DNA from: Mariniflexile sp. TRM1-10
GTDB lineage: Bacteria; Bacteroidota; Bacteroidia; Flavobacteriales; Flavobacteriaceae
Assembly (NCBI RefSeq): GCF_003425985.1
Contig: NZ_CP022985.1
Location: 1,153,501-1,217,500 of the forward strand
Length of the DNA: 64,000 bases
Reading direction: 5' to 3'
Below are positions 1-8,809 of the stretch, one piece after another. The notes beneath the pieces are model-generated. The model was given only the letters and a program-made list of their open reading frames with translations. It was not told the DNA's origin and searched no databases. The number at the start of each line of letters is the position of its first letter. Position 1 is the first letter of the stretch. The position numbers and the translations under genes are program-made.

Positions 1-153
1 ACTCGATTCTCCGGTGGTACCTAGCACTAATGGATGAATACCATTTTCAGCAAAAAGCGTTACAATACGTTCAACAGCAACAACATCTACAGTAAAATCT
101 TTATTGAGCGGTGTTATCATGGGTACTACAACTCCTGAAAAACGTTTTTGCAT
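1..153 (-). CDS. DapA/NAL-family lyase or aldolase, N-terminal fragment
   Basis: The ATG is at 153 and the frame stays open to the window edge, giving the first 51 residues. They begin MQKRFSGVVVPMITPL and include LGTTGESS, the N-terminal strand and the GTTGE loop typical of the dihydrodipicolinate synthase / N-acetylneuraminate lyase / 2-keto-3-deoxy-sugar-acid aldolase superfamily (TIM barrel, Schiff-base lysine further on, outside the window). Family members include DapA, NanA and 2-keto-3-deoxygluconate aldolases. Next to a pectin locus, a role in keto-deoxy-sugar-acid breakdown is attractive, but that is inference from context. There is no signal peptide in the visible part, so it is presumably cytoplasmic. 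The rest of the gene lies beyond base 1. Confidence 0.75.
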   Translation of the reverse strand, partial: MQKRFSGVVVPMITPLNKDFTVDVVAVERIVTLFAENGIHPLVLGTTGESS

Positions 154-269
154 AAGTTCTTAATTGCATATCATGTTTATATGGCTAATATTAACAAATT
201 AGCAATAATGAGGTGCTATTTTTGAACGCTGACCAATTATATAAATTAGTCTAGAGAAAGTATTAAGCA

Positions 270-312
270 AAAAAAAAAGAAGGATGTACATTTCATTGCA
301 TATCCTTCTTTT
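270..312 (-). terminator. Rho-independent terminator after the first T9SS protein gene
   Basis: Arms AAAGAAGGAT and ATCCTTCTTT flank a loop of about 15 nt. Read on the minus strand the hairpin is followed by a run of T (the A-run at 270-279). It lies about 20 bp past the stop codon of the gene ending at 335. Confidence 0.75.
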
Positions 313-334
313 GAAAAAAGTTATTATTTATAAA

Positions 335-1114
335 TTAATTCAATAATAATTTTACAGATTTCTGACCCTCTAAAGTTTTAATAGTAGCTATATATAACCC
401 AGATTTGAAAGCAAAATTAGTATCGCTATTCGTTTTAAATGATTTCACTAATGCACCTGTAATACTGTAAATAGATATTTCAGAACTAGATTTTACGTTT
501 GATACATACACTCTGCTTCCAACAGCTTGAACATTTGTTGAAACCGATGATATTTTAGCATCTAAACCAAGTGTACCAACGGGTCCTACTTGAATTTTCA
601 TATAGTTAACTGAAGCACTTGAGGATATATAAATAGTACCTGCTCCCCCAGTATAAGTACCGAGCATAATAAGACCGTCTGTAGTTAATTCACTGGTTGC
701 TGATGCTAATGTATTTGTACCATCACCTATGTAACCGGTACGACCTCCAGTACCATTTACTCTAAACCAAACTTTTACATCTACATCTCCACTTACAGGA
801 AATGAGAAATAGCGTCTAGCAGGTAGAGCACTAGTACCTTGACTACTACCTTGACTTTGCCATTCTTGAACAGGGGTATAACCATCTGCAAATGTTGCTG
901 TAGCACCAACATTCCGCATACCTCCAAAAGCAGCAGTGCCTGCAACGAAAGTTAACCCATCTATGGTTTGATCTGGTGAATTAGCTGCCATTTGAGGAAG
1001 GTCCAACCAAAATCCACCACTGTTAAGCCCAAAATCCCAAGTATGAGTTTGGGCTTGCATAGTTGCAGTTAAAAGCAACATTGGTAAAATAAATAAAAGT
1101 AATTGTTTTTTCAT
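335..1114 (-). CDS. T9SS-exported protein of unknown function, paralogue of the next gene
   Basis: 259 aa. A Sec signal peptide (residues 1-21, ending TMQAQ) is followed by THTWDFGLNSGG, a middle beta-rich region of about 150 residues that I do not recognise, and a type A type-IX-secretion sorting domain over the last 70 residues (VYVSNVK, ISIYSITGALVKSF, SGLYIA, ending SVKLLLN). It should therefore be exported through T9SS to the surface or medium. Signal peptide and sorting domain are almost the same as in the protein at 1366-2610, while the middles differ. WDF-type starts also occur in beta-sandwich modules of secreted pectinases, which is only a hint that it binds pectin. A palindromic operator-like site precedes the gene at 1152-1163. 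Confidence 0.85.
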   Translation of the reverse strand: MKKQLLLFILPMLLLTATMQAQTHTWDFGLNSGGFWLDLPQMAANSPDQTIDGLTFVAGTAAFGGMRNVGATATFADGYTPVQEWQSQGSSQGTSALPARRYFSFPVSGDVDVKVWFRVNGTGGRTGYIGDGTNTLASATSELTTDGLIMLGTYTGGAGTIYISSSASVNYMKIQVGPVGTLGLDAKISSVSTNVQAVGSRVYVSNVKSSSEISIYSITGALVKSFKTNSDTNFAFKSGLYIATIKTLEGQKSVKLLLN

Positions 1115-1151
1115 ATTCTATATAGTTTTAGTTTTATACGACCACAATACC

Positions 1152-1163
1152 GTAATCGATTGC
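1152..1163 (-). promoter_or_regulatory. Palindromic operator-like site, copy 1
   Basis: GTAATCGATTGC on the plus strand, reading GCAATCGATTAC toward the gene that starts at 1114. On the minus strand it directly follows a -7-like box TATATTAG (1171-1164; the Bacteroidota consensus is TANNTTTG). The same palindrome sits 0-1 nt after the -7 box of three other genes here (3435, 14887, 33784). A central CG and AATCGATT core are typical of LacI-family operators, but the cognate regulator is not in the window. Confidence 0.7.
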
Positions 1164-1296
1164 CTAATATAAATATTTTTTTTTAAAACACTGATAAGTC
1201 TTACACACTTTTATTTTTTAAACATAATTATTTCGTTTATTTGCAATTTTAATCGATATAATGTGAATTTCGATATGCTTTTTATTGATATTTATA

Positions 1297-1332
1297 CAAA
1301 AAAAGAGAATGCCTATTAAGGCATTCTCTTTA
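1297..1332 (-). terminator. Rho-independent terminator after the second T9SS protein gene
   Basis: A perfect hairpin, GAGAATGCC then a 6-nt loop then GGCATTCTC, is followed on the minus strand by a T-run (A-run at 1297-1304). It lies about 35 bp past the stop codon at 1366. Confidence 0.85.
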
Positions 1333-1365
1333 AAACTTTTTATAGTGAACTTGTTAAAAAAAGAA

Positions 1366-2610
1366 CTAGTTCAATAATAATTTAACAGATTTTTGACCTT
1401 CAGCGGTTTTAACCGTAGCTATATAAAGACCGGATTTGAAACTGAAATCCACATCGCTACTTGTTTTAAACTCTTTTACTAAAGCACCAGTAATGGCATA
1501 TATTTTAACTTCAGTACTGGATTTTACGTTAGAAACATATATTCTGTTACCAACTGCTTGAACATCTGTTGATACACGGATATTATTTTCTGTAGAAAGC
1601 GTTTTACTGTAAACACCGTTTTCATAAATTTTTGTTTCAAGACCTGCTCCTAGTGATACATCTACTTTTCCTAAATAAATTCTATAAATACGTATTTTAT
1701 AACCTCTATTGGCTATTTTGTAAACTCCTGCATCAACAGCCTGAAACTGCATAACTCTAACAGCTTCATCGCCTTGATCTGTACCATCAATAGGCCCTGT
1801 ATTGCTGCCTTGACCTTCACCATCATCTTCTATCTTAACATTAACTGTTTTTGCCCCAACACTTTCAAAACTAAAATAACCTGTACCAAAACCATATCTA
1901 ACTGGATCTCCCTCATCATCTTTATTACCATATTCTCCTGAACCAACAACGGTTATCCATTGCCCTGTTTCTAAATTAAAACCGAAACCTCTTGATCGAC
2001 CAGTTGATTGATAACGCTTATCGCCTGCGGTTGTAAATTGAACGCACCCTGGAAATAAATTTGGATCCATACCATCAGGCATATCATCACGCTCATCATA
2101 ACGCGTTAATGCTTTGTTTGTTGTTACTAGACGATCACTATTACTATCGTCTAAAAAAGAAAAATCAACTCCACCATCTATATCTGGCAACATCTTAGGT
2201 TTCGTAAAAGAACTATCCCCACTAAGGTGAACACCTCCAGTTGCACTATCTGTATCTTGAGAAGTAATTTGGAAATTATCCATTGTACCCCCTAAAGATT
2301 TAGGATAATACAATTCATTTCCCGTTGTTAAAAAAACTGATTCTACAGAATGCCCATTTTCATTTTCATATCCAGATTTAGCAGCATAGCCTACACCATC
2401 AGCATAATTTGTTACTATGTTGCCACCCGCATCAACCCAATCGATTTGGCGTAGTTTAGCCGATAAAGCATTTAGATATTCAACAGGAAGCATGTTTTCA
2501 TAGCCAGCGCCCAATTCTTTGGCGCCAAAATCCCAATATTTAATTTGGGCTTGTAACGTTGCTGTTAAAAGCAACAATGGTATTGTAAATAAAAGTAATT
2601 GTTTTTTCAT
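1366..2610 (-). CDS. T9SS-exported protein of unknown function, larger paralogue
   Basis: 414 aa. The signal peptide (1-22, ending TLQAQ) is nearly identical to that of the protein at 335-1114. Next come IKYWDFGAKELG, a region of about 300 residues rich in Asp, Gly and aromatic residues (two GFG/GYFSFES strands, a DDGEGQGSNTGP acidic loop), and a C-terminal T9SS type A sorting domain (IYVSNVK, VKIYAITGALVKEF, SGLYIATVK, ending SVKLLLN). No enzyme motif is recognised. The beta-rich composition fits a secreted carbohydrate-binding or adhesive protein, but this is inference. It shares the intergenic region 2611-3640 with the divergent susC. Only a half-site (GATTAC on the minus strand near 2655) of the palindromic operator is visible upstream. 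Confidence 0.85.
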   Translation of the reverse strand: MKKQLLLFTIPLLLLTATLQAQIKYWDFGAKELGAGYENMLPVEYLNALSAKLRQIDWVDAGGNIVTNYADGVGYAAKSGYENENGHSVESVFLTTGNELYYPKSLGGTMDNFQITSQDTDSATGGVHLSGDSSFTKPKMLPDIDGGVDFSFLDDSNSDRLVTTNKALTRYDERDDMPDGMDPNLFPGCVQFTTAGDKRYQSTGRSRGFGFNLETGQWITVVGSGEYGNKDDEGDPVRYGFGTGYFSFESVGAKTVNVKIEDDGEGQGSNTGPIDGTDQGDEAVRVMQFQAVDAGVYKIANRGYKIRIYRIYLGKVDVSLGAGLETKIYENGVYSKTLSTENNIRVSTDVQAVGNRIYVSNVKSSTEVKIYAITGALVKEFKTSSDVDFSFKSGLYIATVKTAEGQKSVKLLLN

Positions 2611-2904
2611 TTTTAAGTAGTTTTAAATATTAATAACTTAGTTGAGAGTGTATTGTAATCAATATTTTAGAATTAATCACTAAATACAATTTTAGAATTT
2701 AGATGCTGCAATATCAGCAAATTAACAGTTTTGGATATGTAGTTTTGAACTACGGTCAATTTTATAAATCGAAAATAGCTCATTTGTATTTTCGTTTTTT
2801 CAGACAAATAAAACTAAAAAATCGTTATAAAATATAGTTCTTTTTTTATAAAATCACAAATATTTAACACTTTGTATTTTTATAGTACATGATAAAAATT
2901 GAAG

Positions 2905-2990
2905 CGTGTCACATTGAGCATTATCGAAAATGAAAATATATTTTATTTGAAGATAAAAGCGCAGCTTCCGAAAGGCTCAGACTGGCATCT
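2905..2990. repeat. Degenerate REP-like inverted repeat
   Basis: The left arm GTCACATTGAGC...ATCGAAA and right arm TTCCGAAAGGCTCAGACTG match, with changes, the intact palindrome at 36212-36270 (GTCACATTGAGCTTGTCGAA / TTCGACAGGCTCAGACTGAC). The two arms are separated by a longer A+T-rich loop here. Confidence 0.6.
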
Positions 2991-3071
2991 GGATATATTT
3001 GGATTTTTGTCATGCACTAAATTTGCATTTATTAAAAAATTTTGTCTTAGACAATAGTCGTTAATTAATCA

Positions 3072-3200
3072 TGTGAACCAAAGGTTGAAAAGAGCCTTGC
3101 GTCTGGGAAATAGCTTTTCCAAAGTTCAAAAATTCAGGAAAAGCTTAGACCTTGACTTACTGAATATTCATATGCTTTAAAACCCAACTCTTGGTTCATA
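3072..3200. repeat. Nested inverted repeat
   Basis: The outer arms TGAACCAA (3074-3081) and TTGGTTCA (3191-3198) enclose inner arms AGCTTTTCC (3112-3120) and GGAAAAGCT (3137-3145). It lies upstream of the susC promoter, so it is not part of that leader RNA. It could be a cruciform, a small mobile repeat or an uncharacterised RNA. Confidence 0.5.
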
Positions 3201-3403
3201 TTAATCGTTATTATATAGTAATAGGCATAGAATAAATCCGATAAAAGTAATGTTTATCAGAAGCAAAAATATGCTTAAAAAGCATATTTATAAAAGCACA
3301 ATGCAATCTATTATAAAGACGAACAAATTTTGAACAGTAAAAAATTAAAATGTTTTTTTAATCAAGATTTCAAAAAATATTTATGTTAATTTTTTCTAAA
3401 AAT

Positions 3404-3433
3404 TTGCTTTATGCTAAATATTATTTATATTTG
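3404..3433 (+). promoter_or_regulatory. susC promoter (Bacteroidota type)
   Basis: TTG (3404-3406), exactly 19 nt, then TATATTTG (3426-3433), a perfect match to the Bacteroidota primary-sigma consensus TTG-N19-TANNTTTG. The start site would fall near 3440, inside the palindrome at 3435-3446. Confidence 0.8.
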
Positions 3434-3434
3434 G

Positions 3435-3446
3435 GCAATCGATTAC
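3435..3446 (+). promoter_or_regulatory. Palindromic operator-like site, copy 2 (susC)
   Basis: GCAATCGATTAC begins one nt after the -7 box of the susC promoter and covers the expected transcription start. That position suits a repressor. It is the same palindrome as at 1152, 14887 and 33784. Confidence 0.75.
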
Positions 3447-3640
3447 ATGATAAATATCCAACTCTCATATAGCTAAGTTATTCAAATTGAGTTTAAAAAA
3501 GGGATGAAAAGCAGTGTTTTTTCATTAAATTTAAAGAGTATAGTTTTAAGCAACCACATTATGTAATCGAATTCATTAAATTGTAATTTTAACAACAGTA
3601 ATATACCAACAACAAAAATTAACAATTAAACAAACTTTTT

Positions 3641-6600
3641 ATGACAAACCATTCCTTATTTGATTATCTTTTTTTCTTGCCTAAGGTTAGAGAAAAAAAA
3701 TCACGCTGTAATAAGGCTTTCTCAGCTTTATTTATTGGAGTATTTTTACTTTGTGCAGGCAATGTATTTGCACAAAGCCAACTAACAATTAGTGGATTAG
3801 TAACAGATGGTGGCGAATTAGGCGGCCCCCTTCCTGGTGTTACAGTTCTGGTTAAAGGAACTTCTAATGGTACTTCTACTGATTTTGACGGACAGTTTAC
3901 GCTTAACAATGTAGCCCCAAACGCAACCATTGTATTCTCTTATATTGGTTATAAAACCCAAGAGGTAGCCGTAAACAACAGAACATCTATTAATGTCACT
4001 TTAGCGACCGATGTAAGCCAATTAGACGAAATTGTTATTGTAGATTATGGTTATGGCAAAGTTAGAAAAGCTGACATGACAGGTTCTAGTGCAAGTATTA
4101 GCAGCAAAGAACTTTCAACCATTCCTATTTCTAGTGCTGCCGAAGCACTTTCAGGAAGGTTGCCAGGTGTTAATGTAACTTCTTCCGATGGTGAACCTGG
4201 TGCTGAGATTAGAATTAGAGTTAGGGGTGGTACATCCTTATCACAAGATAATAGCCCTTTATTTGTAGTAGATGGGTTTATTGTTGGAGGTATTGACAAC
4301 ATACCTGTTAATGATATTGCTAGTATTGATGTTTTAAAAGATGCGGCGGCTACTGCTATTTATGGTGCACAGGCATCTAATGGTGTCATTGTTGTTACCA
4401 CTAAATCTCCTGTTGCTGGAAAAACGTCGGTAAGCTATAACAACTTTTACCAATTCAGCGAATTACCTCAAGATAGAAAATTTGACGTGTTAAGTCCATA
4501 TGAATTTGTTTTGGCTAACTATGAATACCAAGCATTAAGAGGTCAAACAGCTATTGAAGGCTTTGAAAAATTCTTCGGAAAATATGACGATTTAGAGCTA
4601 TATAAAAACAGAAGGCCAACCGATTGGCAAGATGAATTATTTGGAGGCTCAAGACTTTCGCAATATCACAATCTATCTATTGGTGGTGGTACTGAAATGA
4701 CCAAAATGAATTTAAGTTTGTCACACAATGCCGATGAAGGTTTATTAACTGGGTCTGCTTATGAAAGAACGGCGATTAACTTTAAATTAAACCAAAAAAT
4801 ATCAGACAGGCTTACATTTGATGCTCAAGCTCGAATAACAAACACCATAAAAGATGGTGCAGGAACATCAAGTGGTCAATTAAGCATCAAAGATGCTGTT
4901 CAAACAAGACCCGTTAATGGTATTGCTGATGAATTGGATATTGATTTAAATCAAGTAACTGAGGATGATGATTTCCAACAGTTTTTACTAGGCTTGATTA
5001 ATCCTAATGAATTAGTGAAACAAGATTGGAGAAAAAGAACTGATCACGATTATGTCTTTAATGCGGCATTGACTTGGTCTATTACAGATGAAATTACTGC
5101 AAAATCATCCTTTTCACGATCTAAAGGGTTTCAAGAAGATTTAAGATTCTACGGGCCATTAACAAGCGAATCATTTAATAACGGTGGTAGCTTACCTCTA
5201 GGACAAAGAACCAACAGAGATGACCATTCATATCGTTGGATTAACACTTTAAATTATAAAAAAGACTGGGGAGAATCTAGATTAGACGTTTTAGTTGGGC
5301 ATGAAGTATCTTCTAGCGGTGGTAAATCTAATTTTATTAGAGCTGAAAACTTCCGTTTATCGGTTACACCAGAAGAGTTGTTTGCAAACATGCAATTTGG
5401 GGATGTTGACAGAATTGATGGTGGCGTATTTACAGATACAAATAGAAAATCTTTATTTGGTCGATTTGATTTCCAATTACAAGACAAATATATCTTTACG
5501 CTTACTGCTAGGGCAGATCAATCAAGTAAATTTGCTAAAGAAAACTCTTTAGGTATTTTCCCTGCATTGGCTTTTGCTTGGAAACTAGACCAAGAAAATT
5601 TCATGAAAGATGTAGATTTTGTTGATGAACTAAAATTAAGAATAAGTTATGGTGAAACAGGTAACGACAGAATTGGTTCTGGCTTAACACAATTTCTATT
5701 TCAAGGAACAACACTTAGAGGCCCTGGTTTTGGTAATATAGATAATGTTTATTATACTCCTGATAGTAGCTCCCTATATAACCCAGATTTAATTTGGGAA
5801 ACCACAGTAACAAGTAACTATGGTTTGGATTTCACCATGTTTAAGAGACGTTTAAATGGTAGCTTCGACTATTATAGAAACGAAACCCGAGACTTACTTT
5901 ATACTAGGGCAATTCCAACCTCTACTGGTTTTAATGAAGAATACGCCAATATTGGTAGTACGGCAAACGAAGGGGTTGAACTAGGGCTTACTGGTTATAT
6001 TATAGACACTAAAGATTTTACCTTATCGGCTAACCTTAACATTGGTCACAACGTACTTACCATTGAAAAACTGGATGGTACGCAATCAAGATTTGCACAG
6101 TCAAACTGGGCAAGTACAGACCTTAGAAACAGAAATGACTACATCCTTGAATTGGGAGGTAAAATTGGTAACATGTATGGATTTGTTACTGATGGCTACT
6201 ATACGGTAGATGATTTTGAAAGCTATGACGAAGTAACTAGTACTTATATTTTAAAAGATGGTGTTGCTAATTCTTCTGGTACTGTGGGCAATACTTTAAG
6301 ACCTGGCGTTCTAAAATTAAAGGACTTAAATGGCGATGGTATTATTGATGATGATAATGACAGAAAGGTTATTGGAAATGCACTTCCAGATTTTCAAGGT
6401 GGTTTCGGTGTCAATGTAAGATATAAAGGCTTTGATTTAGCAACATTCTTTAATTACCAAGTAGGAAACGACGTTTATAATACTGGTAAAATTCAATTTA
6501 ATCAATTTAGAAGAATTAACAATGGTAACTTGTTAAGCACTATGAGCCTAGAAAATAGATTCACCTATCTTGATATTGATGGTTCTTATACAGGTACTCC

Positions 6601-6961
6601 TGGTGGTATTGTTACAGATTTGGAACAATTAAGAGAACTAAATCAAGGTAAAAATATTTGGTCTCATGCTAGCCATGGTGTTGCTGCCGCTGTTATTCAC
6701 GATTGGGCTATAGAAGATGGTTCTTTCTTAAGATTAAATAACGTAACTTTAGGCTATAGTTTACCTGAAAAATTAATATCTAAAATTGGTTTATCTAAAT
6801 TTAGAGTGTTTGCAACAGGAAGAAACTTGGCTATTTGGACAAAATATTCAGGATACGATCCAGAGGTTAACTCAAGTAGTAACCCTTTCACTCCAGGTTT
6901 GGATAGATCATCTTTCCCTAGAGCACGCTCTTATACATTCGGTATTAATGCAACATTTTAA
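3641..6961 (+). CDS. SusC-family TonB-dependent outer-membrane transporter
   Basis: 1106 aa, usual length. Order: signal peptide (about 1-45, ending NVFAQ), carboxypeptidase-regulatory-like beta-sandwich (about 49-130, with PGVTVLVKGTSNGTSTDFDG), plug domain (about 145-255, with SGRLPGVNV, VVDGF, IDVLKDAAATAIYGAQASNG), then a 22-strand barrel ending in a C-terminal Phe. There is no STN domain, so it should not signal to an anti-sigma factor, unlike the second SusC at 57382. With SusD (3 bp downstream) it forms the pedal-bin importer for large oligosaccharides; a homogalacturonan product is inferred from the lyases that follow. It has its own promoter and palindromic operator. The signal peptide is long; internal starts are possible, but no later Met gives a better one. 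Confidence 0.95.
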   Translation: MTNHSLFDYLFFLPKVREKKSRCNKAFSALFIGVFLLCAGNVFAQSQLTISGLVTDGGELGGPLPGVTVLVKGTSNGTSTDFDGQFTLNNVAPNATIVFSYIGYKTQEVAVNNRTSINVTLATDVSQLDEIVIVDYGYGKVRKADMTGSSASISSKELSTIPISSAAEALSGRLPGVNVTSSDGEPGAEIRIRVRGGTSLSQDNSPLFVVDGFIVGGIDNIPVNDIASIDVLKDAAATAIYGAQASNGVIVVTTKSPVAGKTSVSYNNFYQFSELPQDRKFDVLSPYEFVLANYEYQALRGQTAIEGFEKFFGKYDDLELYKNRRPTDWQDELFGGSRLSQYHNLSIGGGTEMTKMNLSLSHNADEGLLTGSAYERTAINFKLNQKISDRLTFDAQARITNTIKDGAGTSSGQLSIKDAVQTRPVNGIADELDIDLNQVTEDDDFQQFLLGLINPNELVKQDWRKRTDHDYVFNAALTWSITDEITAKSSFSRSKGFQEDLRFYGPLTSESFNNGGSLPLGQRTNRDDHSYRWINTLNYKKDWGESRLDVLVGHEVSSSGGKSNFIRAENFRLSVTPEELFANMQFGDVDRIDGGVFTDTNRKSLFGRFDFQLQDKYIFTLTARADQSSKFAKENSLGIFPALAFAWKLDQENFMKDVDFVDELKLRISYGETGNDRIGSGLTQFLFQGTTLRGPGFGNIDNVYYTPDSSSLYNPDLIWETTVTSNYGLDFTMFKRRLNGSFDYYRNETRDLLYTRAIPTSTGFNEEYANIGSTANEGVELGLTGYIIDTKDFTLSANLNIGHNVLTIEKLDGTQSRFAQSNWASTDLRNRNDYILELGGKIGNMYGFVTDGYYTVDDFESYDEVTSTYILKDGVANSSGTVGNTLRPGVLKLKDLNGDGIIDDDNDRKVIGNALPDFQGGFGVNVRYKGFDLATFFNYQVGNDVYNTGKIQFNQFRRINNGNLLSTMSLENRFTYLDIDGSYTGTPGGIVTDLEQLRELNQGKNIWSHASHGVAAAVIHDWAIEDGSFLRLNNVTLGYSLPEKLISKIGLSKFRVFATGRNLAIWTKYSGYDPEVNSSSNPFTPGLDRSSFPRARSYTFGINATF

Positions 6962-6964
6962 TTT

Positions 6965-8797
6965 ATGAAAAAGAAATTTATCAATATGAAACTTAAACTA
7001 ATATTAGCTATTATACCAATAGTTTTAATAGCTACATCGTGCGACAAAGATTTTTTAGAGCCTGACTCTATTTCAACGTTCGACCTTAACTATATTTACT
7101 CTAATGTTGATGATGCTAGAAATGGGGTAAATGCGGTTTATTCTTATTTTAACCAAGATGCTTTTAGATCCAGATTATCTAATAACTTCACTGGTTGCAC
7201 CGATATTGAAATTGGATATCATAATGCAGAATACGACAATGGTCGACGCGAAATATGGAATTTAGATGCAACAAATTCTAATGGCGATTTAAACATTGTT
7301 TGGACTTATGCCTATAGAGCTATTAGAGATGCCAATATCGCCATTGAAGGGTTAACCAACAGTGGAAATCTGGATTCTGAAGATGCAACGGTAAAAAACA
7401 CTTTCAGACAATTATTAGGAGAAGCCCATACCTTAAGGGCTTACTGGTATAGTATGTTGGCTTATTATTTTGGTGATGTACCATACATTACTGAAGCTCC
7501 TGTTGCTGGTGCAAATTTCTTTATCCCAAAAACACATAGAAATATAATTCTGGCAAGTGAAATCCAACACTTAATAGACGTCGAAGAAGGTATGCAATGG
7601 GGCGATGCTTTACCTTATGGTATTGAGCAGGTAAACCGCGAATACACCTTGGGCATGATTGCTCGTTTAGCATTACAACGTGGTGGCTATTACTTAACAC
7701 CCGAACTTAATATGGTTCGTGATAGCGACTATTTAGAATATTATGCCATTGCTAAACAATACAGCAAAAAATTAATAGATTTAAAAGACAGACCATTACC
7801 AACAGACTTTAGACAAGTATTTTTAAACGAAAATCTATTCATAACACCTATAAACGAAGAAATATTATTTGAAGTACCTTTTGCTAAAGGTGGTGGTGAT
7901 GTAGGTTGGAATATAGGTATCCGTGTTGATGGTGGTACAGAGGCAAAACATGCTTATGGATCTGGCAGCAACTATATGGCAATGCCCGCTACGTATTACA
8001 TGTCTTTTGATGGTAAGGACAAACGTAGGGAAGTTACTTGTGGGTTATTTAAAGTTACTGTGGAGGACACCTTGCAACATGTAGGCGTAAGCAATATTTC
8101 ACAAGGCAAATGGAACAGACGCTTATTGCCGGAACCTCCGGGAAGAGAGTCAGCAAAAGGAACTGGTATAAACTGGCCGATGATGCGTTATGCTGATGTA
8201 TTATTAATGTTTGCTGAAGCAGAAAACGAGTTAAATGGTCCTACAACGGAAGCTCAAGACGCTTTTAAAAGAGTACGCCAGCGTGCGTTCGATCCTGCCG
8301 ATTGGAGTACCAAAGTAGATGCATACTTAGCTCAAATTTCTGTATCTAAACAAACATTTTTTGATGCCATTGTTGATGAGCGTGCTTGGGAATTTGGTGG
8401 TGAAATGATTCGTAAATATGAGCTGATTCGTTGGAACCTCTATTCTGAAAAGGCACAAGAAACAGTTGAAGGCCTTATGGAACTGGCTGACGCTGCCTTT
8501 AACGGAACAGGTACTGGTCCAGACTACATGTACTGGAAAACTGATGACGATGGGAATTTTGCTGTATTAAACCCAGACAACAAAGTTTTGGCCGCACCTG
8601 ATGACACTTGGATGAGACAATCCTTTTTAATTGGTCTGCACAACGATACAACGACCTATTCAGAATTTATTTTAAATGACTGGAACAATTATATTAACGG
8701 TCCAAAACCTGGTGTAGTGAGATATATATTCCCAATACCTGTTACAGCCATTGATAATAGTCAAGGTACATTAAAAAATGACGGATACGGCTTTTAA
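6965..8797 (+). CDS. SusD/RagB-family glycan-binding lipoprotein
   Basis: 610 aa with lipobox IATSC (Cys26), hence an outer-membrane lipoprotein facing outward. It has the SusD layout: N-terminal DFLEPDSIST, TPR-like helices (GEAHTLRAYWYSMLAYYFGDVPYI), and a C-terminal half with NWPMMRYADVLLMFAEAENEL and the family pattern FDAIVDERAWEFGGE plus ...RKYELIRWNLY. It caps the SusC barrel and binds the incoming oligosaccharide. The start is 3 bp past the susC stop; a second Met at residue 8 would also leave a full lipoprotein signal. It is cotranscribed with susC and the next gene. Confidence 0.95.
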   Translation: MKKKFINMKLKLILAIIPIVLIATSCDKDFLEPDSISTFDLNYIYSNVDDARNGVNAVYSYFNQDAFRSRLSNNFTGCTDIEIGYHNAEYDNGRREIWNLDATNSNGDLNIVWTYAYRAIRDANIAIEGLTNSGNLDSEDATVKNTFRQLLGEAHTLRAYWYSMLAYYFGDVPYITEAPVAGANFFIPKTHRNIILASEIQHLIDVEEGMQWGDALPYGIEQVNREYTLGMIARLALQRGGYYLTPELNMVRDSDYLEYYAIAKQYSKKLIDLKDRPLPTDFRQVFLNENLFITPINEEILFEVPFAKGGGDVGWNIGIRVDGGTEAKHAYGSGSNYMAMPATYYMSFDGKDKRREVTCGLFKVTVEDTLQHVGVSNISQGKWNRRLLPEPPGRESAKGTGINWPMMRYADVLLMFAEAENELNGPTTEAQDAFKRVRQRAFDPADWSTKVDAYLAQISVSKQTFFDAIVDERAWEFGGEMIRKYELIRWNLYSEKAQETVEGLMELADAAFNGTGTGPDYMYWKTDDDGNFAVLNPDNKVLAAPDDTWMRQSFLIGLHNDTTTYSEFILNDWNNYINGPKPGVVRYIFPIPVTAIDNSQGTLKNDGYGF

Positions 8798-8809
8798 TAA
8801 AAAATTAAT

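Larger units (their letters stand above)
2611..3640. other. 1-kb divergent intergenic region upstream of susC
   Basis: No gene is seen in this A+T-rich stretch. It holds a degenerate copy of an inverted-repeat element (about 2905-2990), a nested inverted repeat of about 130 nt (3072-3200), the susC promoter (3404-3433) and palindromic operator (3435-3446), and a 5' leader of about 200 nt. A possible degenerate operator (GTAATCGAATTC) lies at 3563-3574. Short reading frames inside it have stops after about 20 codons and no family signal. Confidence 0.6.

Noticed and set aside
3563..3574. Second operator palindrome before susC (GTAATCGAATTC)
   Set aside because: The right half departs from the palindrome and no -7 box precedes it. 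At most a half-site.
5254..5552. Open frames of 77-85 codons antisense to or out of frame with susC
   Set aside because: They lie wholly inside a well-supported susC reading frame, have no family motifs and no separate start signals. The same holds for other short frames inside the large enzymes.
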